The notes below the pieces were generated by a model. It was given only the letters and a program-made list of their open reading frames with translations, did no database searches and was not told where the DNA came from. From Burkholderiales bacterium (GTDB taxonomy: Bacteria > Actinomycetota > Thermoleophilia > Gaiellales > Gaiellaceae), in assembly GCA_025935595.1 (NCBI GenBank), contig JAICUZ010000005.1, forward strand, positions 1-30,119: a stretch of DNA of 30,119 nt, given 5' to 3'. Both the position numbers and the translations under genes were made by a program. How positions within the stretch are numbered: position 1 is the first letter of the stretch; every line of letters begins with the position of its first letter. Below, in pieces: positions 16,672 to 24,289 of the stretch.

Positions 16672-17852
16672 TGCCGGAGAACCGGCGACTCGGTCTGCTT
16701 CGGCTCTTCGTGGTGTTTCACGAGTCGGAGGCTCTCGGCGCCGGACGATCCGTGCTGAACTGCATCGACGGCTTGACCGACCTCGGCTGGACGCCGAGTG
16801 CATGGTTCCCTGACGAGGGACCGATCGTGGACGACGCTGCCGCTCTCTCCCCCGTCGTCTACGACGCGCGGCCGATTGCCTACAGCGCGCGGGGCTGGAA
16901 GGCAGCGCCCGGCGTCGGCACCAGGCTCGCGCGAACCCCTGGCTACCTGCGGGAGTTTCGCCGCGAGTTGCTGCGAACCCGTCCGAACGTCGTTCACGCG
17001 AACACGCTGCGGGTCCTCCCCGAGGCGGCTGTCGCGCGATCGCTCGGCATCCCCGTCGTGCTGCACGTGCACGAGTTGCCGCCCGCGGGCGCGAAGTCGT
17101 CGCTCGCCTTCAAGTGGGCTGCCAGGGCTGCCGACGCGATCGTCGCGGTGTCGAATGCGGTCGCCGCGCGACTCGAACCCCACGCCGGCGACACTCCGGT
17201 GCTCGTCGTGCCGAACGGGGTGCCGCCGCTCGGCGTCGAACGCCGGCCCGAGCCCGGCCTCGTGGGAACGGTCGGGACGATCTGCGACACGAAGGGCACC
17301 GACGTCTTCCTGCAGGCCGCCGCGATCGCGCGCGGCCGGGTTCCCGGGCTCCGGTTCGAGCACGTCGGGCAACGCGATCTCGACAACGACCGCGCCTTTG
17401 CGCGGCGCGTCGAGACGCTCGCGGCAGCGCCCGCGCTCATCGACGGTCTTCAGATGCTCGGCCGACAGCCCGCAGCGGATGCGCTCGCGCGTTGGGAGAC
17501 ATTCGTGCTGCCCTCGCGGCAGGACTCGTTCCCACTCGCCTCGCTCGAGGCGATGCAGGCGGGGCTGCCCGTGGTCGCGAGCGACGTCGGTGGCTTGCCG
17601 GAGCAGATCGACCATCTCGAGACGGGCGTGCTCATCCCATCCGAGCGGCCCGACGAGCTCGCCGACTGGATCGTGCGCCTGCACCGCGACCCCGAGCTCC
17701 GCGACCGCCTCGGTAACGCCGCCGCGGAGCACGCGCGGAGCACGTTCACGATCGACGCGCAGGTACGCGGCCTGCATCGCGCGTACCTCGTCGCGCTGAA
17801 CATGAAGTACGCGCCGCCGCCGGTTCGCACGTCGATGCTCGAGGCCCTTTGA
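16671..17852 (+). CDS. GT4 family glycosyltransferase
   Basis: 393 residues, GT-B fold. N-terminal landmarks are LFVVFHESEALGAGRSVLN and PNVVHANTLRVLPEAAVA, with LHVHELP. The C-terminal donor domain shows GTVGTICDTKGTDVFLQAA, ETFVLPSRQDSFPLASLEAM and GLPVVASDVGGLPEQI. The first acidic residue of the E-x7-E motif is Asp here (DSFPLASLE), a conservative change seen in some members. ATG at 16671 overlaps the previous stop (TGATG), and the end overlaps the GT2-GT4 fusion gene as TTGA, so it sits inside a coupled operon. It probably adds a hexose-type residue on the cytoplasmic face; donor unknown. Confidence 0.9.
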   Translation: MPENRRLGLLRLFVVFHESEALGAGRSVLNCIDGLTDLGWTPSAWFPDEGPIVDDAAALSPVVYDARPIAYSARGWKAAPGVGTRLARTPGYLREFRRELLRTRPNVVHANTLRVLPEAAVARSLGIPVVLHVHELPPAGAKSSLAFKWAARAADAIVAVSNAVAARLEPHAGDTPVLVVPNGVPPLGVERRPEPGLVGTVGTICDTKGTDVFLQAAAIARGRVPGLRFEHVGQRDLDNDRAFARRVETLAAAPALIDGLQMLGRQPAADALARWETFVLPSRQDSFPLASLEAMQAGLPVVASDVGGLPEQIDHLETGVLIPSERPDELADWIVRLHRDPELRDRLGNAAAEHARSTFTIDAQVRGLHRAYLVALNMKYAPPPVRTSMLEAL

Positions 17853-20071
17853 CCGCGACCCCGAAGCTGACGCTCGTGATGGTCGCGTGGAACTCCGCGG
17901 GCCTCCTCGGCGATTCGATCGGAGCGTTTCGACGTTCGGCCGACGCAGCCGGCATCGCCGCGGAAGTCGTGATCGTCGACAACGCGTCCTCGGACGAATC
18001 GGCCGACGTCGCACGCCGTATCGGAGCAGATCGCGTCGTCGCAAACCCACTCAATGTCGGATTCGTCGTCGCAGCATCGCAGGGCCTGGCCCTCGCGACG
18101 AGCGACTGGGTGCTCCTCGCGAATCCGGACCTCGTCGTGTCGGAACCCTTCGTCGGCGTCGTCGTCGAGGCAGCCGCCGCAGCGCCGGCGGACGTCGCGA
18201 TGCTCGTCCCCGACATCCGTTACGCCTCCGATCCGCGGGTCATCAACAGCCGCGGGCTCGAGGTCGACGAGGTCGGCGTTCCCGCCGAGCGCGACGCCGG
18301 GCGCGCCGCGGACTCGGTCGAGTCGGCCGACGAGGTGTTCGGCGCGAGCAGCAGCGCGTCGATCCTGCGGGTCGAGGCCGTCGAGCGCGTCGGAGGCCTC
18401 GAACCGGCGTACTTCGCGTACCTCGAAGACGTCGATGTCGCGTGGCGCCTGCGGAAGGCGGGGTACCGGGCGGTCCTGCTGCACGAGGCGCTCGCACTCC
18501 ACGAGGGCTCGGCCTCGACGGGTGAAGGTTCGTGGCTGAAGGCGTTCCTTGTCGCGCGCAACCGTCGCATCCTCTTCCGGCTGCACGCGCCGAAGACGCC
18601 GCGTGCCCGCGCGTTTCGCACGGTGGTCGAAGCGGGCCACGCGACCGTGCAGGCCCTCTCGGGGAGCCGCAGCGCGTCGATCCGCGGTCGCGCCGCAGCG
18701 ACGCACTCTCGCCGCTACACGCGCTTTCTCCGTGCGTCGAACACCGCTCTCGCCGTTCCGAACGAACGGCCGATCGAGCTCGCGCCGCGGTTCCGCCTGC
18801 TCGAGACGCTGCAGCGGAAGCAGACGGCCAGCCTGCTGATGCACCACGCGCCGGCCGTCGACGAGCCATCGACACCGCCGGCCCCTCGTGTCGGCTCGGC
18901 GAGGGACGACGGCACTGTTCGCGTTCTCGTCGACGCCGGCAACCTCAAGCCCGACCAGGGCGGAATCAGGACGTACACGATGGGCCTGATCCGTGAGCTC
19001 GCACGCGACCCTCGCCTGTCGCTCGTCGTCGCCACGAGCCTGCCCGAGGCCGGGAAGCTCGGGGACTTCAATCTCGTCCCACTGCCGGAATCGACCAGAG
19101 CCGTCGCAGGACGTGCGCTGTGGCGCGAGACGCACCTCGCGAGCCTGGCCCGCACGGTGCGGGCCGACGTCGTTCTCGCGCCGGTCCCCGAGCTGCCCGC
19201 CCGCCGACTCGAACCGCCTACCGTCGTTGTGGTGCACGACGTCGGCCCATTCGTGGCACCGGCGTTCTACTCGCGCAACAAGCGACTGCGCTACGAGACG
19301 GTCCTGCGACATGCATGTCGCCGCGCCACGTCGATCGTCTGCGTCAGCGAGGCGACCCTCGTCGGCCTGCGCGCCGCGATCGGCATCGACCCACGGCTCT
19401 GTTCCGTCATCGGTGAAGGCCCGCAGCTCTTCGAGGAGATCGAGACGAACGACGACGCGCCCGACCTCGACAGACCGCCGTTTCTCCTCTACGTCGGATC
19501 ACTCGACGCACGAAAGAACGTCGACACGCTCGTCGACGCAATGTTGCACGCAGATCCTCCGCTGCCGCCTCTCGTGATCGCGGGCCCCGCGAGCACGAGC
19601 GAGCTCGCAGCGCTGAAGCGGCGCTCTGCGGCGTTCCCAGGACGGGTGGAGCATCTCGGCTACGTCGAGGCGTCACGACTTCGTGCGTTGTATGCCGGCT
19701 GCCTCGGCGTCGTCCTGCCGAGCCTCTACGAGGGCTTCGGGCTGCCGGTGCTCGAGGCGTTTGCCGCAGATGCCCCGGTCGTCGCGAGCGACATCCCCTC
19801 CGTCAACGAGATCGCCCGCGGAGCGGTCTTGCGGGTCGAGAGCCCTCTCGACCCCCGCGCCTGGACCGAGGCTCTGCGTCGTCTCTCCGCGGAGCCTGCA
19901 TTGAGGGAACGCCTCCGTGACCGAGGTCGAGTCTCCGCGCAGCGCTTCACGTGGCCCGAGGTCGGGGCCGCGTTCGCCGACCTCCTCGTCGAGACGGCCG
20001 GCAATGGACCCGCGGGGTCGCGGACGGCGTCGGCGGACGAGCTCGTGCGGCATCGCGCTGCCGGTCGATGA
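17849..20071 (+). CDS. Bifunctional GT2-GT4 glycosyltransferase fusion
   Basis: 740 residues containing two complete glycosyltransferase domains. The first (about 1-245) is a GT2 of the rhamnosyltransferase/GalNAc type: VIVDNASSDES (42-51), LNVGFVVAASQGL, LLANPDLVV with the NPD motif (92-94), GASSSASILRVEAVERVGG and YLEDVDVAWRLRKAG (191-205). A basic, poorly conserved linker (about 250-352) follows. The second (about 353-715) is a GT4: VDAGNLKPDQGGIRTYTMGL, VVHDVGPFVAP, FLLYVGSLDARKN (545-557), GYVEASRLRALYAG and LPSLYEGFGLPVLE (623-636, E-x7-E). The TTG start overlaps the upstream TGA. One polypeptide probably performs two consecutive sugar transfers. I see no frameshift or internal stop, so it looks like a genuine fusion and not an assembly error. 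Confidence 0.9.
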   Translation: MTATPKLTLVMVAWNSAGLLGDSIGAFRRSADAAGIAAEVVIVDNASSDESADVARRIGADRVVANPLNVGFVVAASQGLALATSDWVLLANPDLVVSEPFVGVVVEAAAAAPADVAMLVPDIRYASDPRVINSRGLEVDEVGVPAERDAGRAADSVESADEVFGASSSASILRVEAVERVGGLEPAYFAYLEDVDVAWRLRKAGYRAVLLHEALALHEGSASTGEGSWLKAFLVARNRRILFRLHAPKTPRARAFRTVVEAGHATVQALSGSRSASIRGRAAATHSRRYTRFLRASNTALAVPNERPIELAPRFRLLETLQRKQTASLLMHHAPAVDEPSTPPAPRVGSARDDGTVRVLVDAGNLKPDQGGIRTYTMGLIRELARDPRLSLVVATSLPEAGKLGDFNLVPLPESTRAVAGRALWRETHLASLARTVRADVVLAPVPELPARRLEPPTVVVVHDVGPFVAPAFYSRNKRLRYETVLRHACRRATSIVCVSEATLVGLRAAIGIDPRLCSVIGEGPQLFEEIETNDDAPDLDRPPFLLYVGSLDARKNVDTLVDAMLHADPPLPPLVIAGPASTSELAALKRRSAAFPGRVEHLGYVEASRLRALYAGCLGVVLPSLYEGFGLPVLEAFAADAPVVASDIPSVNEIARGAVLRVESPLDPRAWTEALRRLSAEPALRERLRDRGRVSAQRFTWPEVGAAFADLLVETAGNGPAGSRTASADELVRHRAAGR

Positions 20072-21342
20072 GGCTCCCACGCCAGATCGTCGGGCTGGCG
20101 GATCAGACAGTCGTCTCCGGCAGCAACTTCGTGGTGCTCATCGTGGTCGGCCGCACGCTCGCCCCGATCGACTTCGGCTACTTCGTTCTGGCGTTCACCC
20201 TGCTTCAGTCAGCCGGCGCGGTTCAGTCCGCACTGATCACACGCCCCCACAACGTCCTGGGGGCAACGCGTCAAGGCGAGGACTACCGCCGCTACACCAC
20301 CGCATCCGCCTTTCTCCAGATCGTCTACGCGATCGCCTGGGCGTTGTTGCTGCTCGTCATCGCCGCCGTCACCGGACTGTCGGGGAGCCCGTCCTCGACG
20401 ACGTTCCTCGTGGCAGCCCCTGTTGCGGTCGCCTGGCAGGCGCAGGAGTTCTTGCGCCGCGTTCTCTACACCGAACGCCGGCTTCACATTGCGCTCCTCG
20501 ACGACATCCTGAGCTACGGAAGCCAAGCCGCGATCCTCGTCTGGCTCGGAGTCGACGGAACGCTCACGGCGACGCGCGCGCTCGTCGTCGTCGGCGCGAC
20601 GTCGCTCTTCTCCGCGCTCGCGGTATTCCCGTTCCTCCGGCACAGCCTCGGCCGCGACCTGAGCCGCGACGCTCTCCGGTCGAACTGGCATTTCGGCCGC
20701 TGGCTCGGCGCCGCGGAGGTGGTCTATTGGCTTGCGAGTCAGTCCTACATCTACGTCGGCGGTCTCGTCGTCGGGCCGGTGGTGAGCGCCGCGCTCAAGG
20801 CGGCACAGACGCTGCTCGGCCCGGTCAGCGTGTTCCTCGCGTTCTTCGTCAGCTACCTGCCGACGTCGTTCGCGCGCGCACAGGAACGAGGCGAGCTCGC
20901 GCGGCGCATGCGGGCCGCATTCACGCTCACCGTCCCACCGACTCTCGTCTATGCGTTCGGCGCGATCGTGTTCGCGCCAACGCTGCTGCGACACGTGTAC
21001 GGCGCCGAGTACGCCCACGACGCGACGGTCGTTCGGCTCTTCGCCGTCTACTACGTCATCCTCTCCGTGTCCGACGTGTTCGTCGCCGCCCTCGCTGCGC
21101 GCGGGCTCACACAGCGGATCTTCGTCGGACATGCGCTCGGTGCAGCGATCTCGCTCGTCGTCGGCTGGGCGCTTCTCCTCCACTGGCACGCCGCCGGTGG
21201 CACCGCCGGAATGATCCTCAGCCTACTTGGAGCATTGATCCTCTTCATTCTTGCGTTCGGGATGTCGAGCGCCCATCGCGAAAGTCAGCCGGGCGGCGCG
21301 ACGGCGTCGAACGTCCTGCCACGACGAGACCCGTCGACGTAG
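20068..21342 (+). CDS. Flippase/polysaccharide biosynthesis membrane protein (Wzx/MATE-like)
   Basis: 424 residues with about 11-12 hydrophobic segments, starting MRLPRQIVGLADQTVVSGSN, the usual N-terminus of Wzx-type flippases (a Q..VSGSNF stretch leading into TM1 and then RTLAPIDFGYFVLAFTLLQ). Short charged loops such as ITRPHNVLG and the central FGRWLGAAEVVYWLASQSYIY are typical. The ATG at 20068 overlaps the fusion gene as ATGA. It would flip an undecaprenyl-linked oligosaccharide to the outer face. Together with the Wzm/Wzt pair this gives the locus two different export routes. The last ~20 residues are antisense to the lyase-like gene's 3' end (58-base tail-to-tail overlap). Confidence 0.86.
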   Translation: MRLPRQIVGLADQTVVSGSNFVVLIVVGRTLAPIDFGYFVLAFTLLQSAGAVQSALITRPHNVLGATRQGEDYRRYTTASAFLQIVYAIAWALLLLVIAAVTGLSGSPSSTTFLVAAPVAVAWQAQEFLRRVLYTERRLHIALLDDILSYGSQAAILVWLGVDGTLTATRALVVVGATSLFSALAVFPFLRHSLGRDLSRDALRSNWHFGRWLGAAEVVYWLASQSYIYVGGLVVGPVVSAALKAAQTLLGPVSVFLAFFVSYLPTSFARAQERGELARRMRAAFTLTVPPTLVYAFGAIVFAPTLLRHVYGAEYAHDATVVRLFAVYYVILSVSDVFVAALAARGLTQRIFVGHALGAAISLVVGWALLLHWHAAGGTAGMILSLLGALILFILAFGMSSAHRESQPGGATASNVLPRRDPST

Positions 21343-22130
21343 AGCGTGTCCTGCTCGTGGTACCCGGAGTACCCCGGGTAGAGGCCCATCTCCGTGTAGA
21401 GCGTCACGTTGAAGATGCCGCAGGAAGAGCAGAACGGCATCGTCGGAATCGCGACGAGCGAGATCTGAGGGCGCGCCGGCCACGCGCTCCCTGCGGTTCG
21501 GCTCCACGCCTCGACGAGACCGGTCGAAGCTTCTTCGAAGCGAATGTGGAGCACGATGTCGATCCACTTCTCCCGCGGATACGTCTTCAGGTTCGGGAAC
21601 ACGATCGCCCGCTCGATCGGGAAACCGCGACCGACCGTGCAGTCGCCTGTGAAGAGCCTCAGTGCGACCGCGCCGCGCGAGACGACGATCGCGACCGGTG
21701 CGACGCCGCAATCCCGGAGCGTGTAGAGCTCCCGCGGCTGGTGCAACTCCCACACCAGATTGTCGCTCAGCCCGCCACGCGGGATGTACATCGAGAAGCC
21801 GAAGTAGTGCTCCTCACCCGTCGTCGCAGCGGAGTCGTAGTTGGCGTCGAGGCAGCGGACCGTGCCGTTGATCCAGACATCGCGAGCCGATTCCGAGAAA
21901 CGTGCTGCGTAGCGCCCCTGCCTGACCGGGGAGGTCACGACCCCGAACTGGGTGTCGGGATGCGGACATTCCAGGTTGCTGAAGCTCGAGTTGTCACCCG
22001 TCTGCCAGTCGAGGGCGACCACCACCCCCGAGCCTCGTCGGTGCAGCGCCGCGAAGACGACGACGGCGACAGCGATCGCCACGAGGACGACGGCTCCTGC
22101 GCGAAGACGAGCCGCCGACATCGGGAGCAA
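21285..22130 (-). CDS. Membrane-anchored heparin-lyase-like (PF14099-type) protein
   Basis: 281 residues. A signal anchor (AGAVVLVAIAVAVVVFAAL, about 11-29) precedes an extracytoplasmic domain resembling the beta-jelly-roll polysaccharide lyase family that includes heparin lyase I: SPVRQGRYAARFSES, EEHYFGFSMYIP, LVWELHQP, YPREKWIDIVLHIRFEE, GLVEAWSR and YTEMGLYPGYSGYHEQDTLY, YVDGSRRGRTFDAV. Family members cleave acidic glycans or only bind them. Four cysteines (in LECP, VRCLD, RDCG, GDC) plus FCSSCG could form disulfides outside the cell. It faces the second glycan operon and overlaps it by 58 bases. A trimming or binding role for the surface glycan is inferred. Catalytic residues cannot be confirmed by eye. 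ATG at 22121 is an alternative start. Confidence 0.78.
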   Translation of the reverse strand: MLPMSAARLRAGAVVLVAIAVAVVVFAALHRRGSGVVVALDWQTGDNSSFSNLECPHPDTQFGVVTSPVRQGRYAARFSESARDVWINGTVRCLDANYDSAATTGEEHYFGFSMYIPRGGLSDNLVWELHQPRELYTLRDCGVAPVAIVVSRGAVALRLFTGDCTVGRGFPIERAIVFPNLKTYPREKWIDIVLHIRFEEASTGLVEAWSRTAGSAWPARPQISLVAIPTMPFCSSCGIFNVTLYTEMGLYPGYSGYHEQDTLYVDGSRRGRTFDAVAPPG

Positions 22131-22147
22131 GCTAACAGAGGATCACT

Positions 22148-22456
22148 TCAGCGCACGGCAAGCGCCGCGACGACGAGGCCGATCACGAGCGCGAAAACGA
22201 CGTACCACGCAGCCGCTACGACCGACTTGTAGATCGCGTAGCGAAGAACCGCGCGGTGGACGATCGTCGGTGCGAACGGCTCGGCCGCCACGATCGCAGG
22301 CGGGCCGGCAATGCGAGGCGAGGCGAGGTACGCCGGCGGCCCGGCTGCCGGCAGTGCGGCGATCGCGCGGCGCCGCTCCTCGGGAGGAAGCACGAGCACG
22401 AGGTCAGGCGACAGCACCGCCGCAGCGTCCATGGGGTGGGTATCGGGCCGTCCCAT
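22148..22456 (-). CDS. Small predicted membrane protein, unknown function
   Basis: About 102 residues from the ATG at 22456 (MGRPDTHP); ATG at 22432 (MDAAAVLSP) is equally possible, and the reading frame stays open to 22618. It has LSPDLVLVLPPEERRRAIAALP, then an Ala/Pro-rich stretch, then a C-terminal membrane segment (SVVAAAWYVVFALVIGLVVAALAV). I do not recognise the family. Codons end mostly in G or C, which supports coding. It lies 17 bases downstream of the lyase-like gene's start region on the same strand and might be cotranscribed with it. Confidence 0.55.
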   Translation of the reverse strand: MGRPDTHPMDAAAVLSPDLVLVLPPEERRRAIAALPAAGPPAYLASPRIAGPPAIVAAEPFAPTIVHRAVLRYAIYKSVVAAAWYVVFALVIGLVVAALAVR

Positions 22457-22562
22457 GTCACGCTTGAGCGGAGCGCGCACCGTCGTGCACGGCCAGCCGA
22501 ACGGGGTGTCGGGCGCAAGACGTTCGTCGGAGGCGGCGATCTGGCGCGCGCCGAAACTTCGT

Positions 22563-22590
22563 TTAACGGCGGTGCCACCACGGGTAGCCT
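22563..22590 (+). promoter_or_regulatory. Candidate plus-strand promoter in divergent gap
   Basis: TTAACG (22563-22568) and TAGCCT (22585-22590) are separated by 16 bases and match loose actinobacterial -35 and -10 elements. They lie in the gap between the minus-strand membrane protein gene and the small plus-strand ORF, and would give a transcript starting near 22597, running through a GGGGAG motif at 22628-22633. Consensus match only; weak. Confidence 0.25.
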
Positions 22591-22655
22591 CGTCGTGAGG
22601 CCGAGGAACACGCGTCACCAGGGGTGAGGGGAGAGCAACCGATGAACCAGCGTCT

Positions 22656-22675
22656 CGCGCGCAGCGCAGCGCGCG
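22656..22675. terminator. GC hairpin beside the minus-strand small ORF
   Basis: CGCGCGC and GCGCGCG form a perfect 7-bp stem with loop AGCGCA. On the minus strand it begins 8 bases after the TAG that ends the small transmembrane ORF at 22684. No T tract follows on either strand, so termination is only possible, not shown. Confidence 0.3.
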
Positions 22676-22683
22676 TGCTTGAG

Positions 22684-22767
22684 CTAGACGAAGAGCCTGA
22701 AGGTCAGGGCGACGATCATCGCCCAGACACCGAGGGACACAGTGAGCGCGAACAGCGCGCCGAGCAC
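22684..22767 (-). CDS. Tiny predicted transmembrane protein (27 residues or longer)
   Basis: From GTG at 22767 the frame reads a single hydrophobic helix (VLGALFALTVSLGVW followed by AMIVALTFRLFV). In this stretch nearly all codons end in G or C (all but ACT and GGT by my reading), as expected of real genes here. The same frame stays open upstream to an ATG at 22935 that has a perfect AGGAGGT eight bases ahead, giving an 83-residue alternative; but third-position GC drops to about two thirds there, so the extension may not be coding. It is antisense, codon-in-register, to the plus-strand ORF at 22642-22887. Unrecognised; a small membrane peptide is the most that can be said. Confidence 0.35.
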   Translation of the reverse strand: MLGALFALTVSLGVWAMIVALTFRLFV

Positions 22768-22770
22768 CGG

Positions 22771-22887
22771 TTGTCGCCGGCCCGCCCGGGAGAGCTGTAC
22801 AAGGCCGGCATGTTCAGCCTCCTCGCCGCGGTGCAGCTCGCCTGGCTGGCGGCGATCGGCTACGGCATCTTCGTCCTCGTGCACTAG
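22771..22887 (+). CDS. Tiny predicted transmembrane protein (38 residues or longer)
   Basis: TTG at 22771 starts a short frame reading SPARPGELYKAG followed by a membrane helix (MFSLLAAVQLAWLAAIGYG then IFVLVH). Only one of its 38 codons lacks G or C at the third position, so coding is credible. The frame is also open from ATG at 22642, which has a GGGGAG Shine-Dalgarno eight bases upstream and would give 81 residues, but the added part has many A/T-ending codons and is the exact complement of the minus-strand ORF's helix. It is divergent from that ORF with starts about 3 bases apart. Family not recognised. Confidence 0.4.
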   Translation: MSPARPGELYKAGMFSLLAAVQLAWLAAIGYGIFVLVH

Positions 22888-23012
22888 CCGGTCGGCGGAC
22901 CACGCTTCTATCCTCCAGACTCGAGCAGCAGTCATCGAACCTGACCTCCTCGTCTGACATGGCAGAGACGCGTCGATCCTGAGCAGGCGCTCGGACGGAG
23001 CGGCGGTCGGGG

Positions 23013-24221
23013 TCAGCTCAGCAAGTCGCGGAACGCGCGATGCGCAAGCTCTTCACCGATCGCGAGCGACGCCGTCGCACCGGGCGACGGAGCGTTCAGC
23101 ACGAACATCATGCGTGACGTGCCCTCGATCAGGAAGTCGTCGACGAGGCCGCCGCCGGGCGTCATCGCCTGGGCGCGAATCCCGCTCGGCCCGAAGGTCA
23201 CATCGGCGGCGGCGATCGAGGGCACGTACCGGCGCATGTCGCTGACGAAGGCGCTCTTCGAGAGGTCCCGCCAGACCTCCGTGGCGGCGATCCGACCGTG
23301 GCGAAGGACGAACCGCCACACACCGCTGTACCCGACCGCCTCGACCGCGTCGCGAGGACGAAGGGCGACCCGCGCGTACCTCTCGCGGGCGAGCGCCAAC
23401 ACCGCGTTCGGGCCGGCGACGACCGTGTCGTCGATCTTGCGGGTGAAATGGACGCCGAGGAACGGGAATCGCGGGTCGGGCACCGGATAGATGAGCCCTC
23501 GCACCTTCGCGGCCGCAGACGGCGTCAACGTGTAGTAGTCGCCGCGAAACGGCACGATGCGGACGGGCGGCCGGACACCCGCGAGCCCGGCGATCCGGTC
23601 GGATTGGAGCCCACCACACGCGATGAGGTTCGCCGCTTCGATCGTTTGCGACGTGGTCGAGAGGACCACCGTGCCGTTGCGAACGGCGATCTCACGGACG
23701 TCTTCGCCCAGCACCACGCTGCCGCCGAGAGAGCGCACGTCGTCGGCCAGCGCGCGGGTCACCGCGCCGTAGTCGATGACGCCGGTCTCGGGAGCGTGCA
23801 AGGCGCGCAAGCCGGCGGCTTCAGGCTCCACGTCTGCGACCTCGTCGCCCTCGAGCAGGCGCAAATCCTGGATGCCGTTGGCGGTCGCGCGGCGCTGCAA
23901 CTCGTCGAGCCGCGAGAACTCCGACGCGTGGACGGCGACGATGAGCTTGCCGCGACGGGTGAAGTCGATGCCGCGTTCCTGCGCGTATTGCTCCATCGCG
24001 GCCTTTCCCTTCCGGCACAGCGTCGCCTTCAGAGAGCCGGGCGTGTAGTAGATCCCCGAATGGAGGACACCGGAGTTGTGGCCCGTCTGGTGGAACCCGA
24101 CCTCCGGCTCCTTCTCGACCACCACCACGCGCAGCTTCGGACGCGCGAGCATCAGCGCGCGGGCGGTCGCGAGCCCGATGATCCCCGCCCCGATGACGGC
24201 GACGTCCCGCTTCCCGCTCAC
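23013..24221 (-). CDS. lhgO: L-2-hydroxyglutarate oxidase (LhgO-type FAD enzyme)
   Basis: 402 residues from GTG at 24221. The N-terminal FAD site is VAVIGAGIIGLATARAL (GxGxxG) with the Glu of VVVVEKE closing it, followed by GFHQTGHNSGVLHSGIYY, the signature that separates LhgO/L2HGDH from other DAO-family enzymes. Later blocks KGKAAMEQYAQERGI, IDYGAVTRALADDV, IPFRG-like VRIVPFRGDYY, LGVHFTRKIDD, GYSGVWRF, GPSGIRAQAM and LNAPSPGATASLAIG also match. The enzyme oxidises L-2-hydroxyglutarate to 2-oxoglutarate and passes electrons to the respiratory chain at the membrane. An upstream TTG at 24242 is possible. It is divergent from the LuxR-type gene (68-base gap), which could regulate it. Confidence 0.9.
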   Translation of the reverse strand: MSGKRDVAVIGAGIIGLATARALMLARPKLRVVVVEKEPEVGFHQTGHNSGVLHSGIYYTPGSLKATLCRKGKAAMEQYAQERGIDFTRRGKLIVAVHASEFSRLDELQRRATANGIQDLRLLEGDEVADVEPEAAGLRALHAPETGVIDYGAVTRALADDVRSLGGSVVLGEDVREIAVRNGTVVLSTTSQTIEAANLIACGGLQSDRIAGLAGVRPPVRIVPFRGDYYTLTPSAAAKVRGLIYPVPDPRFPFLGVHFTRKIDDTVVAGPNAVLALARERYARVALRPRDAVEAVGYSGVWRFVLRHGRIAATEVWRDLSKSAFVSDMRRYVPSIAAADVTFGPSGIRAQAMTPGGGLVDDFLIEGTSRMMFVLNAPSPGATASLAIGEELAHRAFRDLLS

Positions 24222-24289
24222 GGGCGGCAACGCTACCCGCAAGCACCGTCACCGGCGTCGAGCTTCCAAACGTTGCAAGATGCCGTGAA

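Noticed and set aside
17450..19312. 620-residue minus-strand ORF opposite the GT4 and fusion genes
   Set aside because: Antisense to real GT2/GT4 motifs; no recognisable domain.
19917..22232. 771-residue plus-strand ORF across the flippase and lyase-like genes
   Set aside because: Out of frame with the flippase, antisense to the lyase-like gene, and Arg-rich without motifs.
22560..22650. Riboswitch or structured leader before the small plus-strand ORF
   Set aside because: Some GC pairing is possible but no known aptamer pattern is recognisable.
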